A DNA stretch of 64,000 nucleotides from Ceratotherium simum simum (GCF_000283155.1 NW_004454177.1:28447675-28511674), one strand, 5' to 3'; positions 11,205 through 23,280 are shown, counted from the stretch's first letter. Program-made: numbers and translations. Notes: generated from the sequence alone by a model not told the origin.

Positions 11205-11295
11205 CCATGCAATTAACAAGTGATAAAATCAAGAGAGGATACCAGGTTTGTCTGACACCCAAGCCTGGCTTTTAACCCTTATATTACAGTGTTGG
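11205..11295 (-). repeat. MIR fragment (tRNA-like end)
   Basis: A promoter-end MIR fragment in reverse: GTTTGTCTGACACCCAAGCC and TTTTAACCCTTATATTACAG. Confidence 0.6.
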
Positions 11296-11984
11296 GCAAA
11301 CAGGCACATATGTGTGCTCACACAAAAGCAGTTGCACATCTTTGCATCAAAGTCAGTGCTTTTGGTTAAATTTTGGTCCCTAGAAGCATTTTTCACATGA
11401 ACCTTATGGAGCAGAGGTAGTTCTTTAAAGAACTCTCAGACTCCAGGATGTCTGATCTCATGGCACTTCTCCTTCCTTGTAGACTCATTAACCAGACCCT
11501 CTGAGCCAGGAGGGGCCTTGGTGAGTATTAAATAAAACTCTCTCATTTTATTAAAGGGGAATGTAAGGACCACAGTGTGACATGTGGTTCCAAGATCTCT
11601 TCAACTAAGTAGCTGAAGAGTCAGTCCTCTACCTCAGGGTTCCAAAACCTTGCTTGTGTGAGCAGCAATGCCTGACATGAGTCAGAGTGAGTGGGCAAAT
11701 CACACATATTGAAAGACTGATCGATAATATATTTTTGAAAAAGTCTATAGTTTGGCTAACAGTCTTTGGAAACCTAGACTGATATAATACTATAATATCT
11801 TGTTCTTTTGATTCAATAACTCACATTATTCACAACTAGCTCTGTGGACACAAATTAATGCCAAAGAAGAGAGCAGAGGAGGACTAGATGGAGACATCCC
11901 TGGTACTAACTGAAGTCAACACGGACTCAGGGTTAGAGCCATGCTTCCTTTCTAACAAGAGACCAGACCCCACATGACCTCAAG

Positions 11985-12220
11985 AAGTCAGTAGGTCACA
12001 GTGATAGGAGCCATGCAGATCTGGATTCAAATCCCACTTCTAGAACTTTCTAGCTGTATGCTCTTGGGTGAGTTTCCTAACCTTGGTGGGCCTTACTTTC
12101 CTTAGTTGTCAATGGCATTTTATAAGGAGGACAAGAAGCATATACATAAAAGTACTTTGCCTGGTGACTGGGACATTGTAAGTGCTCAATAGATATCACA
12201 CCCTATTATTATTACTGCAT
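11985..12220 (+). repeat. MIR SINE, near full length
   Basis: GATCTGGATTCAAATCCCAC (B-box-like), TAGCTGTATGCTCTTGGGTG, GTGACTGGGACATTGTAAGT and TGCTCAATAGATATC give the full MIR order. Confidence 0.9.
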
Positions 12221-12409
12221 CTTATTTTACCCCTTGTTCTTTTCCCAAGAAGTAGGTAGTCAATTGATTTCTGTCAAGTGAATGTGTAAAATTCATAGAA
12301 TATTGTTGTTACAATAAGGGAAAAAAGATGATAGCCTTCCTTCTCAACTCTGACACTCAGAGGAAGTGGCACTTCTAGGATCAGGGGTAGTGAAGAAAGA
12401 TCTAGACCA

Positions 12410-12625
12410 GGGTTTGGCAAACTACAGCCCACTGGCCAAATCCAGCCCACTGCCTGTTTTTGTAAATAAAGTTTTATTGGGACACAGGCACTCTTATTTG
12501 TTTACATATTGTCTTTGGCTGCTACAGTGGCAGTGGAGTAGTTGCCACAGAGACCGTATGGACCTCAAAGCCTAAAGTATTTGTTATCTGGCTCTTGACA
12601 GAAAAAGTTTTCTGGCCCCTGATCT
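12410..12625 (-). mobile_element. hAT-Charlie type nonautonomous DNA transposon
   Basis: The sequence GGGTTTGGCAAACTACAGCC, TTTTTGTAAATAAAGTTTTA, CAGAGACCGTATGGACC and TGGCCCCTGATC belongs to a well-known mammalian hAT MITE family (the one whose consensus speaks of a 'GGGCCAGATAGTAAATATTT' block), here in reverse. I am not sure of its Repbase number. Confidence 0.75.
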
Positions 12626-12724
12626 AAACAGATAAGTGTCAGTTGGATGCATGATGGAGATCACAGAACGCCCATATCTGTGAGCGAAGGTACGTGAAGG
12701 ACAAAAAAGAAACAGGGCAATTGG

Positions 12725-12905
12725 GCTGCGTGGTTTTGTGAAGAGATTGTGAACTTAAAGTCAGGAGTCTTGGGGGACAGTCTCAACTACTAGTAGTGAG
12801 CGGAATGCCCATCATTCCTCTGGGCCTGCTTCTTTATCTGCAAAATAAAGGAGTCGGATTAAATCAGCCCTATGGTCATTTTATTGCTAACATTCTATGA
12901 TTCTT
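12725..12905 (+). repeat. MIR3-type SINE
   Basis: CCTCTGGGCCTGCTTCTTTA, ATCTGCAAAATAAAGGAG, then GGATTAAATCAGCCCTATGG and ACATTCTATGATTCTTTGG is the MIR3/L3-tail pattern. Confidence 0.7.
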
Positions 12906-13639
12906 TGGAAACTAAGGCTAAGGAAGAGAGGAGGCAAGATTTGGGCTGACATTTCCTTTATAAATTTAAACTGCATTATCTCTTTAGGATGTAGGAAAAG
13001 CTAGGAAGGGAACCTGGAATGATACAGGGATGGACTTGAATTCAGAAGGAACTAAAAAATATACTTACTTCCCAAAGAACTGGAAGTGAAGTATAAACGT
13101 TATTAAGACTTTCCAAATTCTAAGGGGAATAAAGAAGCTGCATTTTATAAAGCTATTCTTGGCTTTAATCAACTACAGTAACTACATGGTTTAGATGTAA
13201 GAGCCAAGCACTAAAAGCATTAGAGGGAATTCCTTTCCGCAGAGCATTGCTAGCGTGAGATTATGGCAACAGAACACTCAGGTTGAAAAGTTTAAAGAGC
13301 CTTTAAGAAAGTTGCTTGGTAGAAATAGATTTTAGTGTTTAAAAAATTTATACATATGTATATATGTATCCTTAGGTATATCTAAATATATCATGACCTG
13401 GTCCCTAGCCTGACACTTAGTGGTAGTTGAATAAATACTTTTGAATGAATGAATAAAATCCATTGGAGCCTCTACATTACACTACTTACTCCTTCAATTC
13501 AACAAATGTTTATTCCATGGCTATTATTTGGATTATTGGGCCCTTTTCAGGGATTACCACCTTACACAGAGTAATGAGTTCCTTTTAGCACTCCAGATGT
13601 TGTTAATAATGTTCCTTAGATGACATCTGAGAAGGGAAT

Positions 13640-13800
13640 CCCAGAATCATAGTTTTAGAGCTGACAGCGGCAGCACAAACCACTTTGCTCTTAAATGTAT
13701 TCTTCCTCAGTCTCTTTCCCAAGGTCCCAGGGCTAGTTAAAGGCAGTTAGCACTAAAACTTATTCTTTAAATTCTTAGTTCAATGTTTTTTCCTATGCAA
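13640..13800 (-). repeat. MIR3-type SINE
   Basis: CCAGAATCATAGTTTTAGAG, then CTTTCCCAAGGTCCCAGGGC and TTAAAGGCAGTTAGCAC match reversed MIR3. Confidence 0.6.
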
Positions 13801-13892
13801 TACCTCAACTTACATTTTAGAGTTTTATAATGAAATTCTAATATAGAGCATCCTTGAACATGGTAAGGAATTTGGGGGCTCTGGTTAATGAC

Positions 13893-14030
13893 AATACACT
13901 TCATTCATTCATTCATTTACTTATTCAAAAGTATTTATTAAACACCAACTATATCTGTTGCAGTGTGCTATGCTCTCTCATGGATGAAAAGGAATGAGAC
14001 ACAGTCCCCTCCTTTAACTCAGGAGTCTCC
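13893..14030 (-). repeat. L2 LINE 3' end
   Basis: CATTCATTCATTCATT, then AAGTATTTATTAAACACCAA, and TGAGACACAGTCCCCTCC match the reverse of the L2 3' end, which normally reads AATAAATATTTGTTGAATGA forward. Confidence 0.75.
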
Positions 14031-14034
14031 TGCA

Positions 14035-14190
14035 GGAAGTTTTCTCCAAACCTCTTCTGTGCCCCCCTGGCTCACCTCCAGCACTGCACCATATTATATT
14101 GGAATGTTCTGATAACAACATATCTCTTCCACTAGTCTCTAAGATGCTTGAGGGCAGAGACCATGTGTTACTAATCATTGGGCATATCCT
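14035..14190 (+). repeat. L2 LINE 3' end
   Basis: TCTCTAAGATGCTTGAGGGC and AGAGACCATGTGTTACTAAT match the plus-strand L2 tail (GCTCCATGAGGGCAGGGAC type). It follows a minus-strand L2 directly. Confidence 0.7.
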
Positions 14191-14294
14191 GTCCTCTCTC
14201 CCTCAAAAGATATTTGAACTGTGTTAACCTAATTTCCTGATATATTTGAAGGAGAATGTGAATAATATATAGCTTGCTAGTTTAACACATATGA

Positions 14295-14705
14295 TGTTTA
14301 GACTGAATGTTTGTGCCCCGTCCCCGCTCCCCCCCTCAATTCATATGTTGAAGCCCTAACTTCCAATATGATGGTATTTGGAGATGGGGCCTTTAGGAGG
14401 TAATTAGGGTTAGATGAGGTCATAAAGATGGGGCCATGGTCTGATGGGATTAGTGCCCTTATAAGAAGAGACACCAGAGAGCTTGCCCTCTCTCTCTCAC
14501 ACCTGACACTGATGAAAGGCCATGTGAAAAGACAGCAAGAATGTGGCCATCTGCAAGCCAGGTAGAGAGTCTTCACCTGAATCCAACCATATTGGCACCT
14601 TGATTCAGACTTCTAGCCTCCAGAACTGTGAGAAAATAAATTTCTGTTGTTTAAGCCACCCAATCTATGGTATTTTGTTTTGGCAGTCTGAGTTGACTAA
14701 TACAA
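14295..14705 (+). repeat. Solo LTR, MLT1/MST-type (ERVL-MaLR)
   Basis: It starts TGTTTAGACTGAATGTTTG, then TATGTTGAAGCCCTAACTTC, GGAGATGGGGCCTTTAGGAG, TTAGTGCCCTTATAAGAAGA and ends TAAGCCACCCAATCTATGG...GACTAATACA. AATAAA lies near 14635. No internal sequence is attached, so it is a solo LTR. The exact MaLR subfamily is uncertain. Confidence 0.85.
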
Positions 14706-14908
14706 TATACTACACAAGTTTTTTTTTTACATTATAACTATATTGAAAATCACAAAGTCTTTCACAAATTCCAACATTCAAAATTTTGTCATGTTTCTGG
14801 ATTTTTGTGAACTTTCCTAATGAACCAAAGAATCTCTAGTTCGTTAAGACTGACAATTAATAAAATGCTAGCTAAATGGAGAGACTCTCCTTGGGTAAGG
14901 ATAATGAC

Positions 14909-15368
14909 TACATTAGTTTCTTGTGGCTGAAGTGACAAAGTACTATAAACTAGGTGGTTTAAAATAACATAAATTTATTCTCTCACAATTCTAGAGGCCA
15001 GAAGTCTGAAATCAAGGTGTTATGTGGACGATACTCCCTCCAAAGCCTCAATGGGATGGTTCTTCTTTGCCTCTTTCAGTTTATGGCATCCCCAGGGACT
15101 TCATAATTCCAATCCCTGCCTCCAGCTTCACATGGTCACCCTCCGCCTGTATGTCTCTGTATCATCTTCCTTCTGTGCATGTCTGTCCTTGTATTTTTTC
15201 TCTTTTTATAATGACTCCAGTTATATTGGATTAGGGCCCACCCTAATGACCTAATATTAACTTGTTTACATCTGCAAAGACTCTATTTTCAAATTAGATC
15301 ACATTCAGAGATATCAGGTTTAGGACTTCAACATATATTTTTGGGGGTACATAATTCAAGCCATAACA
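14909..15368 (-). repeat. Solo LTR, MLT1/MST-type, minus strand
   Basis: Reverse of the same broad LTR class: plus strand TACATTAGTTTCTTGTGGCT at one end and TTCAAGCCATAACA at the other, with TTGGATTAGGGCCCACCCTA between. The two overlapping open frames at 15022-15254 lie wholly inside it and are not genes. Confidence 0.85.
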
Positions 15369-15404
15369 ATGATCTAGACCAAAATTCTTTTTTTTTCTCT
15401 TTAT

Positions 15405-15660
15405 TACAGTAATAGCATCAACTTCTACCATTTGAGACCACACATTCCATGCCAATCATGGTGCTAGACATTTAATTACTTCATTTTATCTTCTCAATAA
15501 GCTTGAGAGATGGGAATTGCTTGCATTGTTAACAGCTTTGAAGTTGAAACTCAAGGATGTTGACTACCTCACACCAGGTCCTATACTAAATGGTGGAGCC
15601 AGGATTTAACTCAGATCTCACTGATTTGTCAGTCTATATTCTTGACTACAAGGCAAGCAC
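15405..15660 (-). repeat. MIR SINE, near full length
   Basis: TGCTAGACATTTAATTACTT, ATCTTCTCAATAAGCTTGAG, AATGGTGGAGCCAGGATTTA and the tRNA-like end CTTGACTACAAGGCA are in reversed MIR order. Confidence 0.8.
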
Positions 15661-16880
15661 TTCTTTTTTTTATACCCAAGAGCTCATTAGCCATCTTGGG
15701 ATTCCCTGTGTCTTAAAACTTTCGAAACTCGTTTTCTAATGTCTGCATTGGCATTATCCTATCATATATTCAGCCACAAGCTAACCGAGGCAGGACACAT
15801 AGGTCTATATATGCTGTTGCCTGCTTAGGTTCTCTAAGACTCTATTTCACCCCTTCTTTAGGTCAGCTTAACTGACAGTGTCCCTCCTCATCTTTCCTCT
15901 TGTCCTGGTAATCCATATCATCCCTGAAGCCATTTCTAAATGGTAGGTCAGGTCCCAAAGAGAAACTCAGTAAATTCTTGTATAGGCTCTGTTATTCCAA
16001 CCTTAGCCTGAAGTCAGTTTCTGTATTGAGAGAGCCCAACCCTCATACTACTGTGTTCAGTCACTGCATCTTCAAAGCTGACCTCAGACAAGAGGTCAGT
16101 CTATTCGCCCTGGATTTGGAACTCCACCATTCACTCTGCTGGCTTCTTCATCATCTTTCCCTGCCCCTGAGCCCCAGCCAGAGGCACATCTATGTACTAG
16201 CCCCACTTAGCTCTGCATGGATTTTCCTAAGGCTCTTGGAAAAGTCATCAAATTATTTGCAATTGTATTTCTGCAGTTTGCAGTTGTTTGAAAAATTCCA
16301 GATTGATTTTTAGCCAAGCAATGCAGCCTCAATTCTAATAAGGTTCATGCACTGAAAAAGTACAGGGATGAACCATCGATTAAGTTGACACTGCAATCTA
16401 TTTTCCCTGCCCCTGGTAGGCTGAACTGGCTGCTTACACTTGCATTTGTTAAATGTTCCAGGCTCTTGTCTTTGTGAATAATCTTATCTGAAACCAGAGA
16501 TGGTCCTGGGCTTGGTTGCTCTGTCTGGGTATCTGTCAGTGCCTCTTTCCAGGAGTGTGAAAATGAAAGCTGAGGAAATTAAGGGAGGTGCACAGGGAAT
16601 TCACCAATCTGAAAACCTAGCCTCCTGCTCTGCTACTGTGCACAGTCTCAGTTCTGGAGCTGAGAAGGAAGACCGTGGATGGAAAACGAACACGTCCACA
16701 GGGAAATAACACAGGAGGAATGTGCATTATTAGGTGAGTGTGAAGTTTAGGGCACGGATGGCCTTTCCACATTAGGCAAGTGTCCCTAGACAGTGGCAGT
16801 TCTTTTGCAAACATAAATCTTCAAGATATACAACAACCGATCCTCTTCCTCCATCCTAATTCACCCACTTTCCCAGCTTC
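15661..16880. other. No recognised feature
   Basis: Single-copy-looking DNA. The frame at 15978-16313 (111 codons) has no domain or homology that I recognise and is treated as chance. Confidence 0.45.
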
Positions 16881-16889
16881 TTTGAAATG

Positions 16890-17095
16890 ATGTTCTTCAT
16901 GTTGAATTGGTCTTGAAACTACCTGCTGTGTGATCTTGGGAAAGATCTTAACTCATCTTGGCTTCAACACCCTCATCTCTAAAATAGGTATATTACTGAT
17001 ACTGTCCTCATAGAGTATTGTCATGTTCAAATAAGCTAATGGATATAGTGAGCCTAGCATGCAGTAAGCATTCAATAAATTAATGATAATGAAGC
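16890..17095 (+). repeat. MIR SINE
   Basis: CTGCTGTGTGATCTTGGGAA, CCTCATCTCTAAAATAGGTA, TAGCATGCAGTAAGCATTCA and ATAAATTAATGATAATG are in forward MIR order. Confidence 0.85.
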
Positions 17096-17950
17096 AAGTT
17101 TTCAATATGGGATAGATAAAAGCATGTTGAAAATGAACGTAGGTCAATAAGGATTTTTTTTCATTACACTGGTATTTAAATGGGTGCATAAAAAGAAATG
17201 GTATGGTTCACTCCCACGATGGAAATGGGTGGGAGGGAGCAGCCTGACAATCAGTGAGACCCCTTGATGGAGTAGACAGCCAGACTCACAATGTGACAGC
17301 AATGAGTCTCTACACCAGCAGTGGCAGGATAAAAAAAAAAAAAGTGAGGAAAAGGCATATTGCTCACAAGCTTCCCACCCCTGGCTGCTCTGCCTCAGCA
17401 AAGGCATCCTCCCCGCTTTCCTTCCTTCAAAGTGATTTCTAGTCTCATAACAGTTGTTCTAGTATAGTAAATATTAGGTCTTTTAAATCTAATGTAGATG
17501 AATTTTAACCATTCGCAGAGAGTAAATATATACATATATCTATACATATATACTATCTTCCATGAATATGTATGAAGAGTATACAAATGATTCACACACA
17601 ATCCCTCACATCCTCAGAGAAGAATGGAGAGATGCACTGTTCTTTGACCTGACCCCTCAACCCCATCAGAATGCAAATCATCTAACCCTAGGCATGTAAT
17701 TGCTCAAACAACACAGGTCCTGGGAGCTGATTCTCATGTGGAGCACAGTCATATTCCAGACACTTTCATTAGTCCACTCCTTCGCCAATAGTCCCCCAGA
17801 CATTTCCTACCAGTTCTGTGCCTGCCTCCAGATCATTCTGAAAAATTGCGGCAGTCATGTTTGTGCATTTTAAAACATAGATGTATGCTGAGGGAAGCTT
17901 GAATCAGACTCTTGATAAAGTTGTTGCCTTAAAAGGTAGGGGCAGAAGGA
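17096..17950. other. Mostly unclassified; A-run and TA-rich patch
   Basis: An A13 run lies at 17332-17344 and a TATA-rich patch at about 17524-17556. Nothing else is recognised. Confidence 0.4.
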
Positions 17951-17964
17951 GGTCTTTCAAACAG

Positions 17965-18168
17965 TGCTGTCCAAGAGCACTTTCTCTGAGGATGGAAATT
18001 TGTGCCACGCAGTATAGTAGCCACTAGTCACATGTGGCTATTGGGCATTTTAAATGTGGCAAGTGAGAGTGAAGTATTGAATTTTTAATTTAACGTTAAC
18101 TAGTTTAAATTTAAATAGACAGTTGTGACTAGAGGCTACTCTACTGGAAAGCACAGCTTTAGAAAATA
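17965..18168. mobile_element. hAT-type nonautonomous DNA transposon
   Basis: CAGTGCTGTCCAAGAGCACT at one end, GTAGCCACTAGTCACATGTG, GGCTATTGGGCATTTTAAAT, and a TTTAAATTTAAATAGACAGT block with GACTAGAGGCTACTCTACTG at the other end mark a common mammalian hAT MITE (MER58-like; number uncertain). Confidence 0.7.
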
Positions 18169-18374
18169 GGCAGACACATCTCCTGTTTTTAAGGAGATAA
18201 ATAGGAAGTAGATGGAGAAGATAGGATGGGTTGGGGTGGGAGGAGCAGGGAGGAAGCTGACAACAGGTTAAATCCTATTTTCTCTTCTTACTAAAATACT
18301 CAATCTCTGAATACTCTAGATTTGGTAGCATGAGGAAAAATTAAAGATTTAAAGATTACTTATCAATTCCTCAG

Positions 18375-18560
18375 TCATTTACTGAGAGATTTTATGTGTC
18401 ATTTTATATCCCCATTATGCAAGGAAGTGGGAATGAACAAATAAATAAAATTAAAAACACAACACAGCCTTTGCTCATAAAGTGTGTATATTCAGAACAT
18501 CAGACAGGCACATATCAGAATAACCTAATATAGTGTATGATAGAAAAAAGGCCAGGAAAA
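18375..18560 (-). repeat. L2 LINE 3' fragment
   Basis: CAGTCATTTACTGAGAGATT and the following GAATGAACAAATAAATAAAA and CAGCCTTTGCTCATAAAGTG follow the reversed L2 tail. Confidence 0.55.
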
Positions 18561-19159
18561 ATAACCAAAGTGTTATTACATTTTTGAGACATATAGTTAA
18601 TTCTAACTGGCGTTAACAATTCTAATTCATAATGGTCTTCAAGAAATGTAAAATATGACTCTATAGAGTTAACACACTTTTGTTAAATGATAATCAAACA
18701 TTGACCATTGTTTCTGTTTTCCAACTCTTCAGTCATTCCTCTGACAAGTGTCTATGTTCCCCTGACTCTCTGACTAAAGTTAGCTAGAATGGAAACCCCT
18801 TGTGTTGTGATGTTGACCTGGTCTTAGAAGCCTAGGATGTTTGGGTGTGAAATAAGTAACCGAGGAGTGGTTTCTCTGCATAGCCTCTAGACTGTCACCA
18901 CAGTGCTCTTATTTGTAGACCAAACAAATATCGTAGAGTGAATACACCTGTGTATTCAGCCTGCCCTCTTCAAGATAAATCAGAACTCTAAATATTTACA
19001 AATGTATTGCTGTTCACTGACTGCTTCCTAGTGACAACAGTCCTACCACTACCACAAGCCACATGAATATATCATTCTGCTTTTCTGGCCGATAGTTTTT
19101 TTCTAAGTCAAAGAGCCTTATTCCCTCCCTCCCTTCCCTTCTTCTCTCCTACCTTTATT

Positions 19160-19245
19160 TCATACCATAGTAGTTATTAAGTGCTTGGCGTTCACCATGC
19201 ATGCTATACAAAGCTGGGATGCAAAAATAAACAAAATGAAGTCCT
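19160..19245 (-). repeat. L2 LINE 3' fragment
   Basis: TAGTTATTAAGTGCTTGGCG, then GATGCAAAAATAAACAAAAT match a reversed L2 tail. Confidence 0.5.
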
Positions 19246-19267
19246 CAATTTCTCCATTTGCAGAGTG

Positions 19268-19525
19268 GGCAGTGTAGCTTAGTGGTTAGGATTATAGGCT
19301 TTGGGATAGGTGTGATCCTATCCCTTAACTACTTGTGTGATCTAAGAAATCTAGTCACCCTTTTATGCTTTAGTTTCTTCTCCCATAAAATGAGGGTAGG
19401 AAAGTGAGTACTTTGAAGGGTTACCGTGATCATTAAGTAGATAACGCATGTAAAGCACTCAGCACTTAATCATGGTAAGTGCCAAGGAAATATTAGTCTA
19501 TGTTATTGTGGGTATTACTATGATC
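19268..19525 (+). repeat. MIR SINE, full length
   Basis: A complete MIR from the tRNA-like head (GCAGTGTAGCTTAGTGGTTA) through TGTGTGATCTAAGAAATC, ATAAAATGAGGGTAGG and AAAGCACTCAGCACTTAATC to TATTATTGTGGGTATTACTA-like tail. The AGTGGTTA box is the MIR A-box, not a tRNA gene. Confidence 0.9.
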
Positions 19526-19599
19526 AACTTCCCAGGGCTTTTTTGGGGGGTGTTATGTTGAACTAGATAACGTTTGTGAAAGCTTACCTGCGCTCTGCA

Positions 19600-19800
19600 C
19601 TTCTCTTTCAAGTCACCCTATTTTTTCATATTTCTGTTACGGCACTTAGGAAGTTGTTTGCCTGCTACTGTTTATATGTTCCATTTCTCAAATAGGCAAC
19701 ATGCTACTTGAGGGCAGGCACCTTAATTCATTCATCTTTGTTTAACAACACGATGTCTGGCCTTTGGTCAGTGCTCAAGAAGTATTTATTGAATTTTTCC
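19600..19800 (+). repeat. L2 LINE 3' end
   Basis: CATGCTACTTGAGGGCAGGC, TTTGGTCAGTGCTCAAGAAG and TATTTATTGAATTT are the L2 3' end. Confidence 0.75.
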
Positions 19801-20184
19801 TTGCTAGTTTCAAGAAGCTTACAGTGAATTAGGAGAGACAAGATTACACCAATTTTAGTGACACCCGGCATGCAGAGCACACCCTTCTCTGTTCTGGGAA
19901 GTGAGATGCCCAGAGGAGGCATGAATTCCTCTTTGATCCTCCAGGGAAGATACGGTCCCATCCAGTGCTGCTGGTGCCTATGTGTATAAGTGGAACAATT
20001 CAGAAGTTCAGCATACAGGTTCAGTTTCTCCTTCCAAGCTCACCAATCAAGTGAGTTATCCCACTTGCCTGGGGTGGAGTGAAAGAAGTTGGGCAGAGAG
20101 GCCAGGATTGACATGTTAATGGAGCCACTTTGACATGGAAAGAAACATCAGGATTGGGGCAGACCAATTACTTTTTAACAGGAA

Positions 20185-20305
20185 TGATTAGAATATCCAT
20201 TTTATGGTAATAAATCTTAAAGAGTTGAAGACCTTGCCCAAGCTGATAAGTGGCAGATCTAGAATCTTAGGACTGAGAGAATCCAGATCTGAACTACTGC
20301 AGGGA
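20185..20305 (-). repeat. MIR fragment
   Basis: TTGCCCAAGCTGATAAGTGG and CAGATCTAGAATC are the reversed MIR middle, with an ATCCATTTTATGG block before them. Confidence 0.7.
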
Positions 20306-20339
20306 GGGACTCTACTATATTCATCTTTGCATCAGTAAC

Positions 20340-20415
20340 TCCTTCATTCATAGGCTAAATATTTATTGAAGTGTCTACTGTGTGCCGGGCACTTTCATAA
20401 CATACAGGAAAACTT
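20340..20415 (-). repeat. L2 3' end fragment
   Basis: CTTCATTCATAGGCTAAATA then TTTATTGAAGTGTCTACTGT and GTGCCGGGCACT match the reversed L2 tail. Confidence 0.6.
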
Positions 20416-20639
20416 GCAGAACAAGGATCTGGGGTTCTGTCCAGATGGAATAGCCCTATTCTTCCCAGGTCCTCCCTCTTACAACTAAAACACCCTGGTC
20501 ATAACACAACAAACAAGGCCAGGAAGACTCTGACAGATGGAGATGAAGGTGGGCTGCCTAGGGACACTGGGACTTGATTAACAGCATAGTGATAAGTTCC
20601 TGGGTTTCCTTATTGCCTCCAATATATCCCCAACAGGGT

Positions 20640-21522
20640 GCTGCAGAAGCCTCCATTCCAGAACCACCAACAGGCACAGACAAAAATCTCCAAGAAAAGC
20701 CCCTTAACCAAATGTTTAGGAAAAGCATGGCCTAACAACAGAAAACGTTTGTGGCAATATCCATCTTACTCCAGTCAAACACCAGCAGAAAAACCATACC
20801 ATCCCTTCCCCACAGTTTCAGCTGGCCAGTGAGGAGCTGATGTTTCATTCCACTCCCTAGCCCCTGCCCTGTGGAAGCAGATATTGTGCACCAATTCCCC
20901 ACTGGCTGATGTCAGCTGGGCCGAGCAGGACCTACTTTTCCATTCCCTGCTTGGCAGAAGCAGGTGGCAGCACTCTAGCTCCCCCACCAGATGGTAGTGG
21001 CAAGCTGAGTGGGCAGCTGGTTTTTCACCCCATACCCAGCAGAACCAAGCAGTACTCTGATTCTCCCACCAGGTTAGTGTCATTGGTGTCCACCAGCGAG
21101 CTGAGCCTCCACTCCTGCCTGGCATCGATGAGACTGAGTATGGTGGTGCAAGTTGGGGGCAGTAAGCACTTCATTGTCCCCTGTGTCCAACTTCATGTCG
21201 GATCCACTGGGGAGCTGAGCCTCCACTCCCATTCTGCAGCAACAAAGTATTACGAGTTATCCCTCTGCTTATCTTGTACTTGGTGGCAGCAGGGTCTAGA
21301 GTTGGGAGCTAATCTTTATCCCTATTTGGAGACAATAAGGCAGTGTGACCATTGATGCCTAATTTTTAAAGGAAAGGAGCCAGCAGAGCAAAGTCGGAAG
21401 ATGAACATCTGTCCCACTGATCTGTAACGGGGCAGTGTGTGTCAGTGCCCCTCTTTCCCTGGTTGGTGTTCTTGGGACTCATTTGGCCCTCATGCTACAC
21501 CTCAGTAGAGGGACGAACTACT
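20640..21522 (+). repeat. Probable L1M 5' UTR
   Basis: A GC-richer segment rich in CTGCCTGGC and CCACCAG words, directly upstream of the L1 ORF1 relic and joined to it by an A24 run (21523-21546), as in some old L1M 5' ends. The open frames at 20909-21355 (148 codons) and, on the other strand, 20775-21125 lie inside and have no protein motif. The assignment is by position. Confidence 0.45.
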
Positions 21523-21546
21523 AAAAAAAAAAAAAAAAAAAAAAAA

Positions 21547-23280
21547 TTAAATAGGATCCAGAGTCTCATAATATAATATCTAACATGTCCTGGTTACAAA
21601 GAAAAATCACTTATACCAAGAACCAGAAAAATCATAACATGAATGAGAAAAGACAATCAACAGAAACCAACATTGAGATGACTCGAAGGTCAAAATTATT
21701 TGACAAGGATTTTAAAGCAGCTATCATAAAAATGCTTCAACAATGATCTTGAAACAGAATTAAAAAATAGAAAATCTCAGCAAAGAAATTAAAGTTATAA
21801 ATAAGAACCAAGTGAAATTAGAGAATTGAAATATACAATAACTGAAATAAAAACAAATTACTGGATAGGCTCAAAAGATAGAATAGAAATGACAGAGGAT
21901 AGAATCAGTGAACTTGAATGAAGATCAATAGAATTTACCTAGTCTGAATATAAGAGAGAAAATAGACAACAAAAAATGAACGGTCTCAGGGACTGTTGGG
22001 ACAATAACAAAACTACTAAAATTCATATCATTGGAGTTCCAGAAGGGGAGGAAAGAGAGGTGTTAAAGAAGTATTTAAATAAATAATGATTGAAAACTTC
22101 CCAAGTTTGGGAAAAGACAGAAACCTACAGATTCAAGGTGAGCAAACTCCAAATAGGAAAAACCCAAAGAAACCCACGGAATGGCACCTCATAATTAAAC
22201 TTCTGAAACAAGAAAAAGAAAAAGAATTGAAAATAGCCAGAGAGAAATGATGCACTACTTATAGGGGAACATCAATTAGAATGACAGTAGGCTTCTCGTC
22301 TGGAACCATGGAGGCCAGAAGGAAGTGGTGCAACAGTCTTCAAGTACTGAAAGAAAAGAACTGTCAAACATGAGTTCTATATTCAGTGAAAATATCTTTC
22401 AGGAATGAAGGTGAAAGAAACCATTTTCAGATGAAGGAAAAGAAAGAGATTTGTTGCTAGAAAATCTGTCTTTGAAGAATGGTTAAAGGAAGTTCTCTAA
22501 ACAGAAGGAACATGATAGCAGAAGAAAGCTTAGAACTTCAGAAAGAAACACAGAACATTGAATGGGTAAAAAAAGACAAAAATATAATAAACTATCCTAC
22601 CTCTCATGAGAATTTCTTAAATAATATTTGATGATTGAAGCAAAAATTATAAACATCTATTATGCTTCTTATGTATGTAGAGGAAACACTAAAGACAATT
22701 ATATTTAAAAGTGGGAAATGTAAAGAGACCTATATGAAAATAGATGTTTTACACTGAATGTGAAGTGGTAGAATGTTGATACCAGTAGATCATGATAAAT
22801 TACGTATGTATATTGTAGTACCAAGAACAACCACTACAAAAACTATCTGAAATGATACACTCAAAAACACTAAAAATAAATCAAGGTGGAATCCTAAAAA
22901 TATATTTGAATAACCATAGGAAGATAGAAAAGGGAAACAAGAATGAGGAACAGAGGAAACAAAGAGAAAATAATCACACAAATAAATGGCAGACTTAAAC
23001 CCTACCATAACAATAATGACTATAAATGGTCTAAAATTAATTAAAAGACAAAAATTGCCAGAATGGATAAAAAACATAATCCAATGATATGCTGTCTATA
23101 AGAAACTCACTTCAAATACAGTAATATAGGTAGATGGAAAGTGAAAGAATGGAAAAAATTCTAGAATGGAAAAATTCTAAGAATGGTAAAACTATGCAAA
23201 CAGTGATTAAAAAAAGAAAAGCAAGAATGGTACAAATATTAGATAAAGTAGACTTTAGAGCAAAGAAATGGTCTTTGCCC
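21547..23280 (+). pseudogene. Old L1 (L1M): ORF1 relic and ORF2 start
   Basis: From AGGATCCAGAGTCTCATAAT the sequence follows the L1M ORF1 region: CATTGGAGTTCCAGAAGGGG, ACCATGGAGGCCAGAAGGAA, TCAAGTACTGAAAGAAAAGA, and an inter-ORF segment ending CAGAATGGATAAAAAACATA and GCTGTCTATAAGAAACTCAC, which is the start of the ORF2 endonuclease. ORF1 encodes an RNA-binding chaperone of the L1 particle; ORF2 an endonuclease/reverse transcriptase. Both are riddled with stops and frame changes here. The remainder of ORF2 is missing. Confidence 0.85.

Noticed and set aside
15022..15254. Two overlapping plus-strand open frames
   Set aside because: Both lie completely inside a minus-strand solo LTR.
20909..21355. 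148-codon open frame on the plus strand
   Set aside because: It lies in the GC-richer segment attached to an old L1, a probable 5' UTR, with no protein motif and a competing frame on the other strand.
21523..21546. A24 run as the tail of a separate retroposon
   Set aside because: Sequence after it enters the L1M body directly and such runs occur in old L1M 5' ends; no duplication was found around a candidate element.
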